Assembly: GCA_013792135.1 (NCBI GenBank) | Contig: VMSP01000023.1 | Span: forward strand, 1 to 64,000 | From: Desulfocapsa sp. | GTDB lineage: Bacteria > Desulfobacterota > Desulfobulbia > Desulfobulbales > Desulfocapsaceae | DNA: 64,000 nucleotides | Direction: 5' to 3' | Shown: positions 37,531-46,743 of the stretch, piece after piece | Position numbering within the stretch: position 1 is the stretch's first letter | Layout of the letters: each line of letters opens with the position of its first letter | Position numbers and translations under genes: made by a program | Notes under the pieces: model-generated | The model's database searches: none | The model's input: the letters and a program-made list of their open reading frames with translations, nothing else | Told to the model about the DNA's origin: nothing

Positions 37531-39011
37531 TGGATGCAGCTAGCGCAAGGAATGCTATTTCCCGTGAAAAAAGAAGCGTAAGTATACCCAAGGGTCAGGT
37601 TGCCCTTTTGATCTTATTGTTAGGTGTTGGTAGTGCACTCATATTAGCCACGATCCAACAGGCTTCGTTTAATTCTGTTTTTCTCCTTGGCTTTGTTGCT
37701 ATTGGCGGTCTCGTGCTCTGCCAGAACACACAAATCAGGCTAAATGACCAATCTCTCAAGATTCTTGGTTATTTTTGGCTAATAAAGCTTGGGTTAAGCC
37801 TTTTACTGCTTTATGCGGGTTGGATGCCGCAGTTAGACGAATCTTCAAGTGCGTGGGGCTATGATCCTCAACGATACTATTTTCAAGCGCAGGAGCTGAT
37901 TGACTATGGCTGGTCGACAGACTTTATCTCGCTCAATTATGTGGGCATCCTCTACTACTACGGCGCGATATTTTATGTCCTTGGTCACAATCCGGTCATA
38001 CCGGCTTTAATCAATGCATTCGTGACGCTTGTCGCAAGCTTGTATTTGGTCAAGGTAGGTTATGAGATCAAGCGGCAGAAAGGGCCTCGTGATTGGACGC
38101 TGGCCTTTGCCTTGTTGTTACCAGAGTTGCTTTGGTTCGATGTAATGACATCTCGCGAGACATTGGTGGCGGCTTTGCTATTGTTCGCGATGTTGACCAC
38201 AGGTCGTTACCTTGCACGAACGGCACCGCTTTCTTTCTTCAAGGTTTTGGCTATTGTCGGCTTGTCTGTGCTCGCCATTGCCGCCGTGCGTACCAGCATG
38301 GTATTTCCGGTGTTCATTTCAGTTGTGTTAATGATACTGCTGGTCAAACCGCAACGCGGATCGCGGGTTGTACAAAGGGCGATCTTGGTCGTTGCTGCTG
38401 CTGTGATACTCATTGTTCTACCAGGTATATCCGGTTATCTGGGCGGATACGATTTCGATATGGGCAAAGCCCTTCAGCAGGCGAGTTCAGCAACAGGAAA
38501 CATCGCGCTAAGTGCCGATATGGAGTGGAGTGAGAACTCCATTGGCATGCTGCTCATGCCCGAGGGCGTGCTTCAGTCTATCCTGTTTTTGCCGCCGCGC
38601 ATGGTGCTCTATCTGGTTGCACCTCTTCCAAATATTTGGTTATCTGTTAGTGATTTGCTGGCGGGCAGCTGGGGGAGTTGGCAAAAGCTTTTCACTCTAC
38701 TTTCATCTGTGATCAATGTGCTTGCAATACCCTATGCGTTGGCTTCTTTTGCTCAATCTATTAAGAGGCGAAAAGAGAACGTTGCGACGCTTGTGTTCCA
38801 TGTTTCATACTTGGTTACGTTTGTGGCGATTGCCGGTGGGAATTTGATTATTCACGAGCGTTACCGTGTTATGGCAACGCTTCTGCTTTGGGGGTGTGCG
38901 TGGTTAGGGGCGACCACATGTTCAAAACGGTTGATAGTTAGTGCGTCATTGCTTTGGTATGGTCTGCTCACCTTTGGAGCATTGTTTTATCTCGGTTATA
39001 AATTGCTATGA
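37530..39011 (+). CDS. Polymerase-like polytopic membrane protein (second Wzy candidate)
   Basis: This 493-residue inner-membrane protein has about 11-12 helices. Hydrophilic loops include QLDESSSAWGYDPQRYYF and LLPELLWFDVMTSRETLVA, similar to EpsG/Wzy-type proteins, though without a clear family motif. The context (flippase, transferases) supports a repeat-unit polymerase for the heteropolysaccharide. Next to it is a fucosyltransferase relic. Confidence 0.7.
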   Translation: MDAASARNAISREKRSVSIPKGQVALLILLLGVGSALILATIQQASFNSVFLLGFVAIGGLVLCQNTQIRLNDQSLKILGYFWLIKLGLSLLLLYAGWMPQLDESSSAWGYDPQRYYFQAQELIDYGWSTDFISLNYVGILYYYGAIFYVLGHNPVIPALINAFVTLVASLYLVKVGYEIKRQKGPRDWTLAFALLLPELLWFDVMTSRETLVAALLLFAMLTTGRYLARTAPLSFFKVLAIVGLSVLAIAAVRTSMVFPVFISVVLMILLVKPQRGSRVVQRAILVVAAAVILIVLPGISGYLGGYDFDMGKALQQASSATGNIALSADMEWSENSIGMLLMPEGVLQSILFLPPRMVLYLVAPLPNIWLSVSDLLAGSWGSWQKLFTLLSSVINVLAIPYALASFAQSIKRRKENVATLVFHVSYLVTFVAIAGGNLIIHERYRVMATLLLWGCAWLGATTCSKRLIVSASLLWYGLLTFGALFYLGYKLL

Positions 39012-39345
39012 ATAAAATCATCACCTGCAACAAAGGAGGTCTCGGCAACCAATTTTTCTGCTACGCCGCTGCGTGTCGGCTGGCTCAGACCAATAGCGCC
39101 GAACTGGTCATTGATGACGTCACCGGCTTTGCGTGCGACCTGCAGTATCGCCGGCAATACGCGCTGGATCATTTTCATGTCCCGCGGTGCGGAAGGTAAC
39201 GCCAGAGAAGCGGATGGAGCCATTCGAGCGCCACCGGCGGGGTCTTATGAAATGGTTGTTCTGCATGCGGCCTTTTCGCGGAAAGGCGCTATCTGGAACA
39301 GGAAGGGCTGGATTTTGATATGTGACTTCTTACTTCAAAAGTAAA
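39008..39345 (+). pseudogene. Degraded alpha-1,2-fucosyltransferase (GT11) copy
   Basis: The first 60 codons (KIITCNKGGLGNQFFCYAAA, LVIDDVTGFACDLQYRRQYALDHF) match the intact GT11 gene at 40589, and DNA similarity continues across frameshifts (GGAAAGGCGCTATCTGGAACAGGA is shared) to about 39345, corresponding to 40604-40940 of the intact gene. The catalytic 3' half is missing. This is a decayed paralogue, not a functional enzyme. Confidence 0.85.
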
Positions 39346-39610
39346 AGAGACATGATAACGTTCACAACATCGTTTACTCGCTATTTTAGCAGATTGACAA
39401 TTCGTTCATATGATCGTTTCTAAATCTATACAGTTTAAAAGAGATTGCAACTAAGCACAGCACCAACTGTTTGATTGTGGACGATGTCTTGAATGCGAAA
39501 TTAGTGAACGATGTCCTGAACTTTATCAATTAGCGGATTGACATATGACTAATGAGATTACATTCAGGGCAGGTGAGGCTTTACACAAATGTGTCAGATG
39601 AGGTAAAATT
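39346..39610. other. Gap without gene
   Basis: No coding frame, hairpin or repeat that I can support lies in this AT-rich 265-bp stretch. It probably carries debris of the lost fucosyltransferase 3' end and the promoter region of the methyltransferase. Confidence 0.4.
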
Positions 39611-40468
39611 ATGGCTAAAATATTCAATGATTACAGTTTTTTGGCAAAACATCAGGTTGAATCTCCTGTAATTCCGTTTAGGCATAAAATAGCCATTAAG
39701 ATTGTAAATGTTTTGGACTTATCTCACCACTCGTTGCTTGATGTTGGGGGGGGGACGAGTAGTTATCTGAAGTATGTAAAGGGTAGGCATAGGGCAGTTT
39801 GTGATATGGAACCTTCCTCTATTGAAAGTTCGTTATACGAGGAGTCCTTCCAGGCAGCACTACCATCCTTGCAGTTAGAAGACTGCTCTTACGATGTTGT
39901 GTCAGCTTTTGAGGTCTTGGAACACATGTCACTTGATATGTATCTCGCAAGTGTTAAGGAGCTTGGTCGAATTACCAGCGATATCACTATCGTTTCAGCG
40001 CCATTTATGCAAGATCTGACAGGATCGTATTGCAAATGTGCATCATGTGGGTGCATATTTCAATGCGAAGGACATTATCGCTCTTTCAATATTGAGGATC
40101 TCAAGGCTATTCAGGAGCACTTGGGTACCCTAGCAGAAGTATATTTTTGTTGCCCAAGTAATACTGAAAAGATGGGTATATCGTACGGAATCGGATTGAA
40201 ACTTAAAAAAATTGTAAAGGCTCGTGTACGCTTTGCTTACCAATTATTCGGAAAGAAATTCGCTAAGCCGCCTTTTACAAAATGCCCATCCTGCAATACT
40301 GAATTATTTCATGATTACGCGCAATATAAGGAGGCTATTCTTAATAAAGTTTCCGAAAAAACATATGCAATTGGCTACCTTAAAACCCATAGGGTGAGTA
40401 TTGGGACGTTTGTTGCGATCTATACTAAAAAGAACACTATTGTCCCATATGTTGGAGATGACACTTAA
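39611..40468 (+). CDS. SAM-dependent methyltransferase with Cys clusters
   Basis: This class I methyltransferase of 285 residues shows SLLDVGGGTSSYLKYV (SAM motif I near residue 42), YDVVSAFEVLEHM (motif II region) and a cysteine-rich insertion CKCASCGCIFQCEGH near residue 145, with a second CPSCNTE near 228; these may bind zinc. Methylation of a glycan or lipid intermediate is likely from context. It is AT-rich compared with neighbours and stands alone between the two fucosyltransferase copies. Confidence 0.8.
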   Translation: MAKIFNDYSFLAKHQVESPVIPFRHKIAIKIVNVLDLSHHSLLDVGGGTSSYLKYVKGRHRAVCDMEPSSIESSLYEESFQAALPSLQLEDCSYDVVSAFEVLEHMSLDMYLASVKELGRITSDITIVSAPFMQDLTGSYCKCASCGCIFQCEGHYRSFNIEDLKAIQEHLGTLAEVYFCCPSNTEKMGISYGIGLKLKKIVKARVRFAYQLFGKKFAKPPFTKCPSCNTELFHDYAQYKEAILNKVSEKTYAIGYLKTHRVSIGTFVAIYTKKNTIVPYVGDDT

Positions 40469-40588
40469 TCAAATTTTGTTGCTGCCTGTAGTGTAGAAGA
40501 TACCAACAAAGGAATTGGTAAACATAGTTCACTTTAACAGTTTTAATATATTGCCTAAAATTAGCTGATCTCTTGGGACTAAACATCT

Positions 40589-41488
40589 ATGAAAGGATCC
40601 AATAAAGTCATTACTCGTATAAAAGGCGGCCTCGGCAACCAACTCTTCTGTTATGCAGCAGCCCGCCGCCTGGCTATGGTCAATAATAGTGAACTGCTCA
40701 TTGACGATGTGACTGGTTTTGCTCGTGACCGCCAATACAGCCGCCAGTATGCGCTTGATCATTTCCTGATCCCGGTTCGCAAGGCGACGCCTGCGGAGCG
40801 ACTGGAACCTTTTGAGCGCTATCGGCGGGGTGTGATGAAATGGTTGTCCCGGCGGAAGCCGTTCGCGGAAAGGCGCTATCTGGAACAGGATGGGCGGGAT
40901 TTTGATAAGCGACTTCTTGCCTTGCAAGTAAAAGGGACACTCTATTTAGATGGCCTTTGGCAGAGCGAAGGTTACTTTAAAGATGTGGAGCAGACCATCC
41001 GCGAAGACCTGCGAATCATTCCACCCAAGGATACAGACAACCAGTACATGGCTGAGAAGATTCAAAACAACAATTCCGTGGCTTTACATGTGCGCTGGTT
41101 TGACCAGCCAGAGGATACGGCGATCCACAATGTTTCGGCTGACTACTACCAGCGCGCCATTGCCCTGATAGATGAAAAGATAGAATCGCCCCATTACTTC
41201 TTGTTTTCCGATGACCCGGAGGCTGCCCGAGCGAAGCTTACCCTGCCCGAAGACCGGGTGACTTTTGTTTCCCACAACCAAGGTGATGTAAACGCCTATG
41301 CTGACCTGTGGTTGATGACCCAGTGCCGGCACTTTATTACGGCCAACAGCACATTCAGCTGGTGGGGGGCATGGTTAGGGGGGAAAGACGGGGCCATTGT
41401 AATTTGTCCAAGCACGAAACTTACTTCAGGCACAATTACTTCGTGGAATTTTGAAGGGCAAATACCTGATGGTTGGCAGAAAATATAA
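40589..41488 (+). CDS. Alpha-1,2-fucosyltransferase, GT11
   Basis: This 299-residue enzyme transfers L-fucose from GDP-fucose. GGLGNQLFCYAAARRLA, ALHVRWFDQPEDT (an HxRxxD-type motif in which the second Arg is Trp) and the C-terminal NSTFSWWGAWLGG are hallmarks of GT11. It matches the GDP-fucose supply gene fcl. A degraded copy lies at 39008. Confidence 0.9.
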   Translation: MKGSNKVITRIKGGLGNQLFCYAAARRLAMVNNSELLIDDVTGFARDRQYSRQYALDHFLIPVRKATPAERLEPFERYRRGVMKWLSRRKPFAERRYLEQDGRDFDKRLLALQVKGTLYLDGLWQSEGYFKDVEQTIREDLRIIPPKDTDNQYMAEKIQNNNSVALHVRWFDQPEDTAIHNVSADYYQRAIALIDEKIESPHYFLFSDDPEAARAKLTLPEDRVTFVSHNQGDVNAYADLWLMTQCRHFITANSTFSWWGAWLGGKDGAIVICPSTKLTSGTITSWNFEGQIPDGWQKI

Positions 41489-41526
41489 TGCGCGGTCTGG
41501 TGGGTGTTATGAGTTGGGGGCGTTGA

Positions 41527-42576
41527 ATGGATCGACAAAACATTAAAGTTTCGGTCATTATGGCCTGCTATAATTCGTCGGAGTATCTGGACGATGCGAT
41601 AAGCAGTATTTTAAATCAAACGCTAAGTGATCTTGAACTGATACTGATCGATGATTGCTCGACTGACAACACTATCGACATTGCAAGGCGTTACCAGATG
41701 CAGGATGATCGAGTAAATGTTTTATCAATGCCAGTAAATAGTGGCCCGGCAAGTACTCGCAACACTGGTATACGCATTGCGAGAGGAAAATGGCTTGCCA
41801 TCCTGGATTCTGATGATGTTGCGCTGCCCTCACGTTTTGAGGAACAGCTTAGGCTGGCCGATAGCGATAACAACCTGATCATGATTATGAGTAATTTCAT
41901 CTCCATGGACGCAACAGGTCGTAAAATAAAAGAGCACACATATCCTACAAAACATAAAGATCTAACGGAAAGATTATATTCCATGCGGGCATTTCCACCG
42001 CATTCTTCAATGATGTATAGAAAAAGTGCAGTTGAAAAAATGTTAGTTTTTAACCCGAAATATGCATTATCCCAAGACTACGATTTATGGTTGCGGTTAT
42101 CGGAAATTGGAAGATTGGCATCTATTGATAAACCATTGGTGAGAGTAAGAAAGCATAATCAGAATATATCGAATTTGGAAGGAGGCAGGCGACAGGCTTG
42201 TTATGGCTTCGCAGCAGCTGTCTGCCATTATCTGCGTATAAATCATTGTCCTGATCCTTCAGCTGTTTATGATGAAACGCACTGGCGAGCGTTTATATTA
42301 TGGATTGAACAGCAACTAATTGCGGCAGATTATTTTGAAAAGCAAAAAGCGTGGACCGAGGCGCGCGTCAAGTATTTTGCAACAAGGAATAGGTTGTTGG
42401 CTATACTTCGATTCGGAAACCACCTCCTAAAAACTGGCCACTTCAGCGGGTTGATGTGGAATAAATTTTTTGGTTCGTCGCTGCCAAAATGCTTGGCTCA
42501 GGAGTGGATGAAACGGCCCAGAGCGGTGCAAGTTTCAGATCCGGATTATCAAGAAAGCGAAACAATGTCTTTATGA
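41527..42576 (+). CDS. Family 2 glycosyltransferase
   Basis: A 349-residue GT-A enzyme with VSVIMACYNSSEYLDDAISSILNQTL at the N-terminus, LIDDCSTDNT, ARNTGI-like STRNTGIRIARGKWLAILDSDDV (DxD) near residue 90, and the acceptor segment YDLWLRLSEIGR. Substrate unknown. Its stop overlaps the start of the next transferase (ATGA). Confidence 0.92.
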   Translation: MDRQNIKVSVIMACYNSSEYLDDAISSILNQTLSDLELILIDDCSTDNTIDIARRYQMQDDRVNVLSMPVNSGPASTRNTGIRIARGKWLAILDSDDVALPSRFEEQLRLADSDNNLIMIMSNFISMDATGRKIKEHTYPTKHKDLTERLYSMRAFPPHSSMMYRKSAVEKMLVFNPKYALSQDYDLWLRLSEIGRLASIDKPLVRVRKHNQNISNLEGGRRQACYGFAAAVCHYLRINHCPDPSAVYDETHWRAFILWIEQQLIAADYFEKQKAWTEARVKYFATRNRLLAILRFGNHLLKTGHFSGLMWNKFFGSSLPKCLAQEWMKRPRAVQVSDPDYQESETMSL

Positions 42577-43736
42577 TTGTCGGTATTGATGCATCAAATA
42601 TACGTGCCGGTGGTGGAGTAACCCATCTGGTCGAACTGCTCCGGGCGGCTGATCCTCAGGTTCACGGCTTCTCACAAGTTATTGTCTGGAGTGGTTTGGC
42701 AACCTTGAACCGAATCGATGACCGTCCATGGCTGGTGAAAATCCATCAGCCGATACTCGATAAGAGCCTGCCGTATCGCACCTTCTGGCAATGTTTCAAG
42801 CTTTGCAACCAGGCTCGAATGGTTGGATGTGATGTGCTGTTTGTACCTGGTGGGTCGTATGCAGGTAACTTTCATCCGATAGTGACTTTCAGCCAAAATC
42901 TGCTGCCGTTTGAGTGGCGAGAGTTGCGGCGCTATGGGTGGTCTTTTTTTACGATCAAGATGATGTTTTTGCGCTGGACTCAGTCTCGCACTTTCCGTAA
43001 GGCAGATGGGGTGATTTTTCTAACTCAATATGCTCAGGATGCTGTGATGCGGGCAATCGGGTCCATCAATGGACAATCATCGATTGTTCCGCACGGCATT
43101 GACGGACGATTTTCCTGCCCGCCGCGTAAGCAGTTAGCTGTTAACCACTACTCTGATGATAGGCCCTTTCGCCTTCTCTATGTCTCCGTCATAGATCAGT
43201 ATAAGCATCAGTGGCATGTTGCGGAGGCGGTAGTACAACTGCGGAAGAGCGGTTTGCCGGTAGAACTGGATCTGGTGGGGCCAGCCTCTCCTCCTGCCTT
43301 AAAACGGCTACGAGATAAGCTTGAACGGGTAGACCCGGCTGGCCATTTTGTTCGTTATACAGGGGCAGTCCCCTATGCTGAACTGCATACACGCTATACG
43401 GAGGCGGATGCTTTTGTCTTTGCCTCAAGCTGCGAGACCTTTGGACAGATTCTGATTGAGGCGATGTCTGCGGGATTACCAATCGCCTGTTCAAAACGGT
43501 CGGCCATGCCTGAGTTGCTCGGTGATGCGGGTGTATATTTCGATCCGGAACGCCCGGGTGAGATAGCGGAGGCATTGCGGTCTCTCTACAATCAGCCTGT
43601 ACTGCGACGCCAACTTGCCGGACGGGCTTATACTGCTGCACAAGATTACTCCTGGGAGCGCTGCGCCCAAGAGACTTTTTCATTTATCGCGCAAGTTGCT
43701 GGCCACAGGCAAACTGCTGCTTCGTTACTTAAATAA
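42573..43736 (+). CDS. Family 4 glycosyltransferase
   Basis: This GT-B enzyme (387 residues) begins MIVGIDASNIRAGGGVTHLVELL, has the acceptor domain, and ends with the nucleotide-sugar site DAFVFASSCETFGQILIEAMSAGLP (EX7E). The ATG at 42573 overlaps the upstream stop; the track's 42489 start lies within the preceding gene. Substrate unknown. Confidence 0.92.
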   Translation: MIVGIDASNIRAGGGVTHLVELLRAADPQVHGFSQVIVWSGLATLNRIDDRPWLVKIHQPILDKSLPYRTFWQCFKLCNQARMVGCDVLFVPGGSYAGNFHPIVTFSQNLLPFEWRELRRYGWSFFTIKMMFLRWTQSRTFRKADGVIFLTQYAQDAVMRAIGSINGQSSIVPHGIDGRFSCPPRKQLAVNHYSDDRPFRLLYVSVIDQYKHQWHVAEAVVQLRKSGLPVELDLVGPASPPALKRLRDKLERVDPAGHFVRYTGAVPYAELHTRYTEADAFVFASSCETFGQILIEAMSAGLPIACSKRSAMPELLGDAGVYFDPERPGEIAEALRSLYNQPVLRRQLAGRAYTAAQDYSWERCAQETFSFIAQVAGHRQTAASLLK

Positions 43737-43755
43737 ATCAACTGGATGGGCTAAT

Positions 43756-44784
43756 ATGTTTACGGATAAAACACTATTAATAACCGGCGGGACCGGTTCC
43801 TTCGGCAATGCCGTCCTCCGCCGCTTTCTCGATACCGATATCAAAGAAATCCGCGTCTTTTCCCGAGATGAAAAGAAGCAGGAAGATATGCGGATTGAGC
43901 TGAAGAATTCAAAAGTAAAGTTCTACATTGGCGATGTACGCAATTATGACAGTCTGTATTCCGCCATGCGCGGAGTTGATTACGTCTTCCACGCCGCAGC
44001 CCTGAAACAGGTTCCTTCCTGCGAGTTCTACCCCATGGAGGCGGTTCGTACCAACATCCTCGGCGCGGAAAACGTCATGAATGCGGCTATTGCCAACGAC
44101 GTACAGCAGGTGATCGTTCTCAGCACCGACAAGGCGGTCTATCCGATAAACGCCATGGGTATGTCCAAGGCAATGATGGAGAAGCTGATGGTGGCAAAGG
44201 CACGGATGGTCGATCAGCGCGCCACTAAGCTCTGCGGCACCCGTTATGGTAACGTTATGGCCTCGCGCGGCTCGGTTATTCCTCTCTTTGTTAAACAGAT
44301 CAAGGAGGGAAAACCACTGACTGTGACCGATCCCAATATGACTCGCTTTCTTATGTCCATAGATGATGCGGTGGATTTGGTGATTTATACTTACACCCAT
44401 GCCAGGCAGGGAGATATCTTTGTGCAGAAATCTCCTGCATCTACGATCATCGACCTGGCCATTGCCATGAAGGAACTCTTTAATGCCGATAACGCGATCA
44501 GGGTTATTGGCACCCGGCATGGGGAAAAACTGTATGAAACATTGCTGACTCGGGAGGAAATGGTAAGTGCCGAGGATTTGGGCGGCTACTATCGCATCCC
44601 TTGCGACGAACGGGATCTGAACTACGGCAAATATTTCACCGAAGGGCAGGAAAAGGTCTCCCAGTCGGAGGATTACAACTCTCATAATACCCAAAGGCTC
44701 ACCATCCCTGAGATCAAGGAGAAGCTGCTCGGTCTTGATTTTATCCAGCAGGAACTCAAGGGAGGGGTCGGGTGCGCCTATTGA
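43756..44784 (+). CDS. fnlA: UDP-GlcNAc 4,6-dehydratase/5-epimerase, FnlA/CapE-like
   Basis: At about 342 residues, this SDR enzyme starts UDP-L-FucNAc synthesis. TLLITGGTGSFGNAVLRRFL binds NAD(P); HAAALKQVPSCEFYPMEAVRTN and STDKAVYPINAMGMSKAMMEK are typical of the FlaA1/CapE family. The start is the ATG at 43756. It overlaps the next gene by 13 bases and is followed by reductase and 2-epimerase genes, the FnlABC order. Confidence 0.9.
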   Translation: MFTDKTLLITGGTGSFGNAVLRRFLDTDIKEIRVFSRDEKKQEDMRIELKNSKVKFYIGDVRNYDSLYSAMRGVDYVFHAAALKQVPSCEFYPMEAVRTNILGAENVMNAAIANDVQQVIVLSTDKAVYPINAMGMSKAMMEKLMVAKARMVDQRATKLCGTRYGNVMASRGSVIPLFVKQIKEGKPLTVTDPNMTRFLMSIDDAVDLVIYTYTHARQGDIFVQKSPASTIIDLAIAMKELFNADNAIRVIGTRHGEKLYETLLTREEMVSAEDLGGYYRIPCDERDLNYGKYFTEGQEKVSQSEDYNSHNTQRLTIPEIKEKLLGLDFIQQELKGGVGCAY

Positions 44785-45611
44785 TTCTCGGTGGTGATGG
44801 CATGCTTGGCCACCAGCTCCTGAAATCCCTTGCTCCGGGGCATGAGGTAAAAGTGACGCTCCGCCAGGACCTTGAGGCCTATGCTCCTTACAGGCTGTTC
44901 GATAATGATAATGCCTACACAGGTATCGATGTCCGCTCCCTTGAACGGCTGGCAGAGGTGTTTGCTGATTTTCGGCCCCAAGCGGTCATCAACGCCGTGG
45001 GTATTGTGAAGCAGCGTCCAACTGCCAAGGAGAGCATCCCCAGCCTGGAGATCAATTCGCTTTTGCCCCATCGACTGTCCATACTCTGTAGAGCTGTCGG
45101 TGCGCGTCTGATTCACTTGAGCACTGACTGTATTTTCTCCGGTCGGAAAGGGAACTACCAGGAGGATGACCCTTCCGATGCCGAGGATCTCTACGGTAAA
45201 ACGAAGTTCCTGGGTGAAGTGCATGACAGCCACTGCCTGACCCTGCGTACATCTATTATCGGTCGGGAGCTTTCCCGACACAAAAGTCTTCTCGAGTGGT
45301 TTCTGGCCCAGACCGGGACGGTCAAGGGTTTTACCAAGGCAATTTACACAGGGTTCACCACCATGGAAATGGGCCGGATCATAGAAAACATGCTCGTAGA
45401 TCATCCAGAAGCTTCGGGAGTCTACCAGGTTTCCAGTGACCCCATTAACAAGTATGACCTGCTTCTGCTGTTCCGGGAAAAGCTTAGTCACCAAGTCGAG
45501 ATACTTCCGGATGAGACGTTCTGTTGTGACCGGAGTCTCGATTCTACCCGGTTCCGCAAAGAGTTTGTCTATACCCCCCCGACTTGGGAAGCAATGATTG
45601 AGGAGTTGTGA
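44772..45611 (+). CDS. fnlB: RmlD-like reductase, FnlB-like
   Basis: A SDR of 279 residues (MRLLILGGDGMLGHQLLKSL, INAVGIVKQRP, HLSTDCIFSGRKGNYQEDD, DLYGKTKFLGEV with YxxxK). By position it would reduce or epimerise the 4-keto intermediate for UDP-L-FucNAc. It lacks the C-terminal cupin of CapF proteins. The start is GTG at 44772. Confidence 0.82.
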   Translation: MRLLILGGDGMLGHQLLKSLAPGHEVKVTLRQDLEAYAPYRLFDNDNAYTGIDVRSLERLAEVFADFRPQAVINAVGIVKQRPTAKESIPSLEINSLLPHRLSILCRAVGARLIHLSTDCIFSGRKGNYQEDDPSDAEDLYGKTKFLGEVHDSHCLTLRTSIIGRELSRHKSLLEWFLAQTGTVKGFTKAIYTGFTTMEMGRIIENMLVDHPEASGVYQVSSDPINKYDLLLLFREKLSHQVEILPDETFCCDRSLDSTRFRKEFVYTPPTWEAMIEEL

Positions 45612-45613
45612 GT

Positions 45614-46741
45614 ATGACTTTAAAGGTTATGACCATCGTCGGCACTCGGCCTGAAATAATCAAGCTTTGCTGTGTAATGCAAGAATTGGATCAGCATACC
45701 AAGCATATCCTTGTGCATTCGGGCCAGAACTATGATTATGAGCTGAATGAAATTTTCTTCCAGCAGCTCGGAATCAGAAAACCTGATTATTTCCTTAATG
45801 CCGTTGGCGAATCCGTTGCCCAGACCATCGGTAACGTGATTGCTAAATCAGACGAAGTAATGGAGCGGGAGAAACCGGATGCGATCCTGCTCCTGGGGGA
45901 TACCAACAGCTGTCTGTCCGCCATCCCCGCCAAGCGTCGCAAGATCCCTATCTTCCATATGGAGGCGGGAAACCGCTGCTTCGACTTACGCGTGCCGGAG
46001 GAGATCAACCGCAAGATCGTCGACCATATCAGCGATATCAACATGACCTATACCGAGCATGCTCGCCGCTACCTGCTGGCCGAAGGGCTGCGACCCGAAA
46101 CGGTTATGAAGACTGGCTCCCCCATGAAGGAGGTGCTTGGTCACTACCTGCCGCAGATTGAGTCGTCCGATGTTCTGGAAAAACTGGGAGTGGAGGCCGG
46201 GAAATACTTCGTTGTTAGTGCCCATCGGGAAGAGAATGTCGACAGCGAGGAAAATTTTACCGATCTGCTCGCCTCGTTGAGTGCTATCTCAACAAAATAC
46301 GGTCACCCAATTATATTTTCCACTCACCCTCGTACCAGAAAGAAACTTGAAGATCGCGGGGATACCCTGGACCCACGCATCCGTTTTTTGAAGCCGCTTG
46401 GCTTTTTTGAGTACGTGAAACTCCAGATGCATGCTAAATGCGTCATTTCGGACAGCGGCACCATAACGGAAGAATCATCCATCCTCAACTTTCCGGCTGT
46501 CACTATCCGTCAGGCTCATGAGCGTCCAGAGGGGATGGACGAGGGGACCTTGATCATGTGCGGCCTGCAAGCTGATAGGATTATTGAGTCTATTGAGGTT
46601 GTTATTTCCCAGTTTTCGAAGGAACCGCGTCGCTTCAGACTGGTACAGGACTACGATACGGATAATGTGTCCCAAAAGGTATTGCGGATCATCTTGAGTT
46701 ATACGGACTATGTGAACCGGGTCGTTTGGAAGAAGTCTTGA
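45614..46741 (+). CDS. fnlC: UDP-HexNAc 2-epimerase, FnlC/WecB-like
   Basis: This 375-residue enzyme inverts C2 of the UDP-sugar, the last step to UDP-L-FucNAc if the neighbours are FnlA and FnlB. VMTIVGTRPEIIKLCCVMQEL, LVHSGQNYDYELNEIFF, LLGDTNSCLSA and FHMEAGNRCFDLRVPEEINRK are family signatures. AGGAG lies eight bases before the ATG at 45614, preferred to the GTG at 45608. Confidence 0.92.
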   Translation: MTLKVMTIVGTRPEIIKLCCVMQELDQHTKHILVHSGQNYDYELNEIFFQQLGIRKPDYFLNAVGESVAQTIGNVIAKSDEVMEREKPDAILLLGDTNSCLSAIPAKRRKIPIFHMEAGNRCFDLRVPEEINRKIVDHISDINMTYTEHARRYLLAEGLRPETVMKTGSPMKEVLGHYLPQIESSDVLEKLGVEAGKYFVVSAHREENVDSEENFTDLLASLSAISTKYGHPIIFSTHPRTRKKLEDRGDTLDPRIRFLKPLGFFEYVKLQMHAKCVISDSGTITEESSILNFPAVTIRQAHERPEGMDEGTLIMCGLQADRIIESIEVVISQFSKEPRRFRLVQDYDTDNVSQKVLRIILSYTDYVNRVVWKKS

Positions 46742-46743
46742 GG

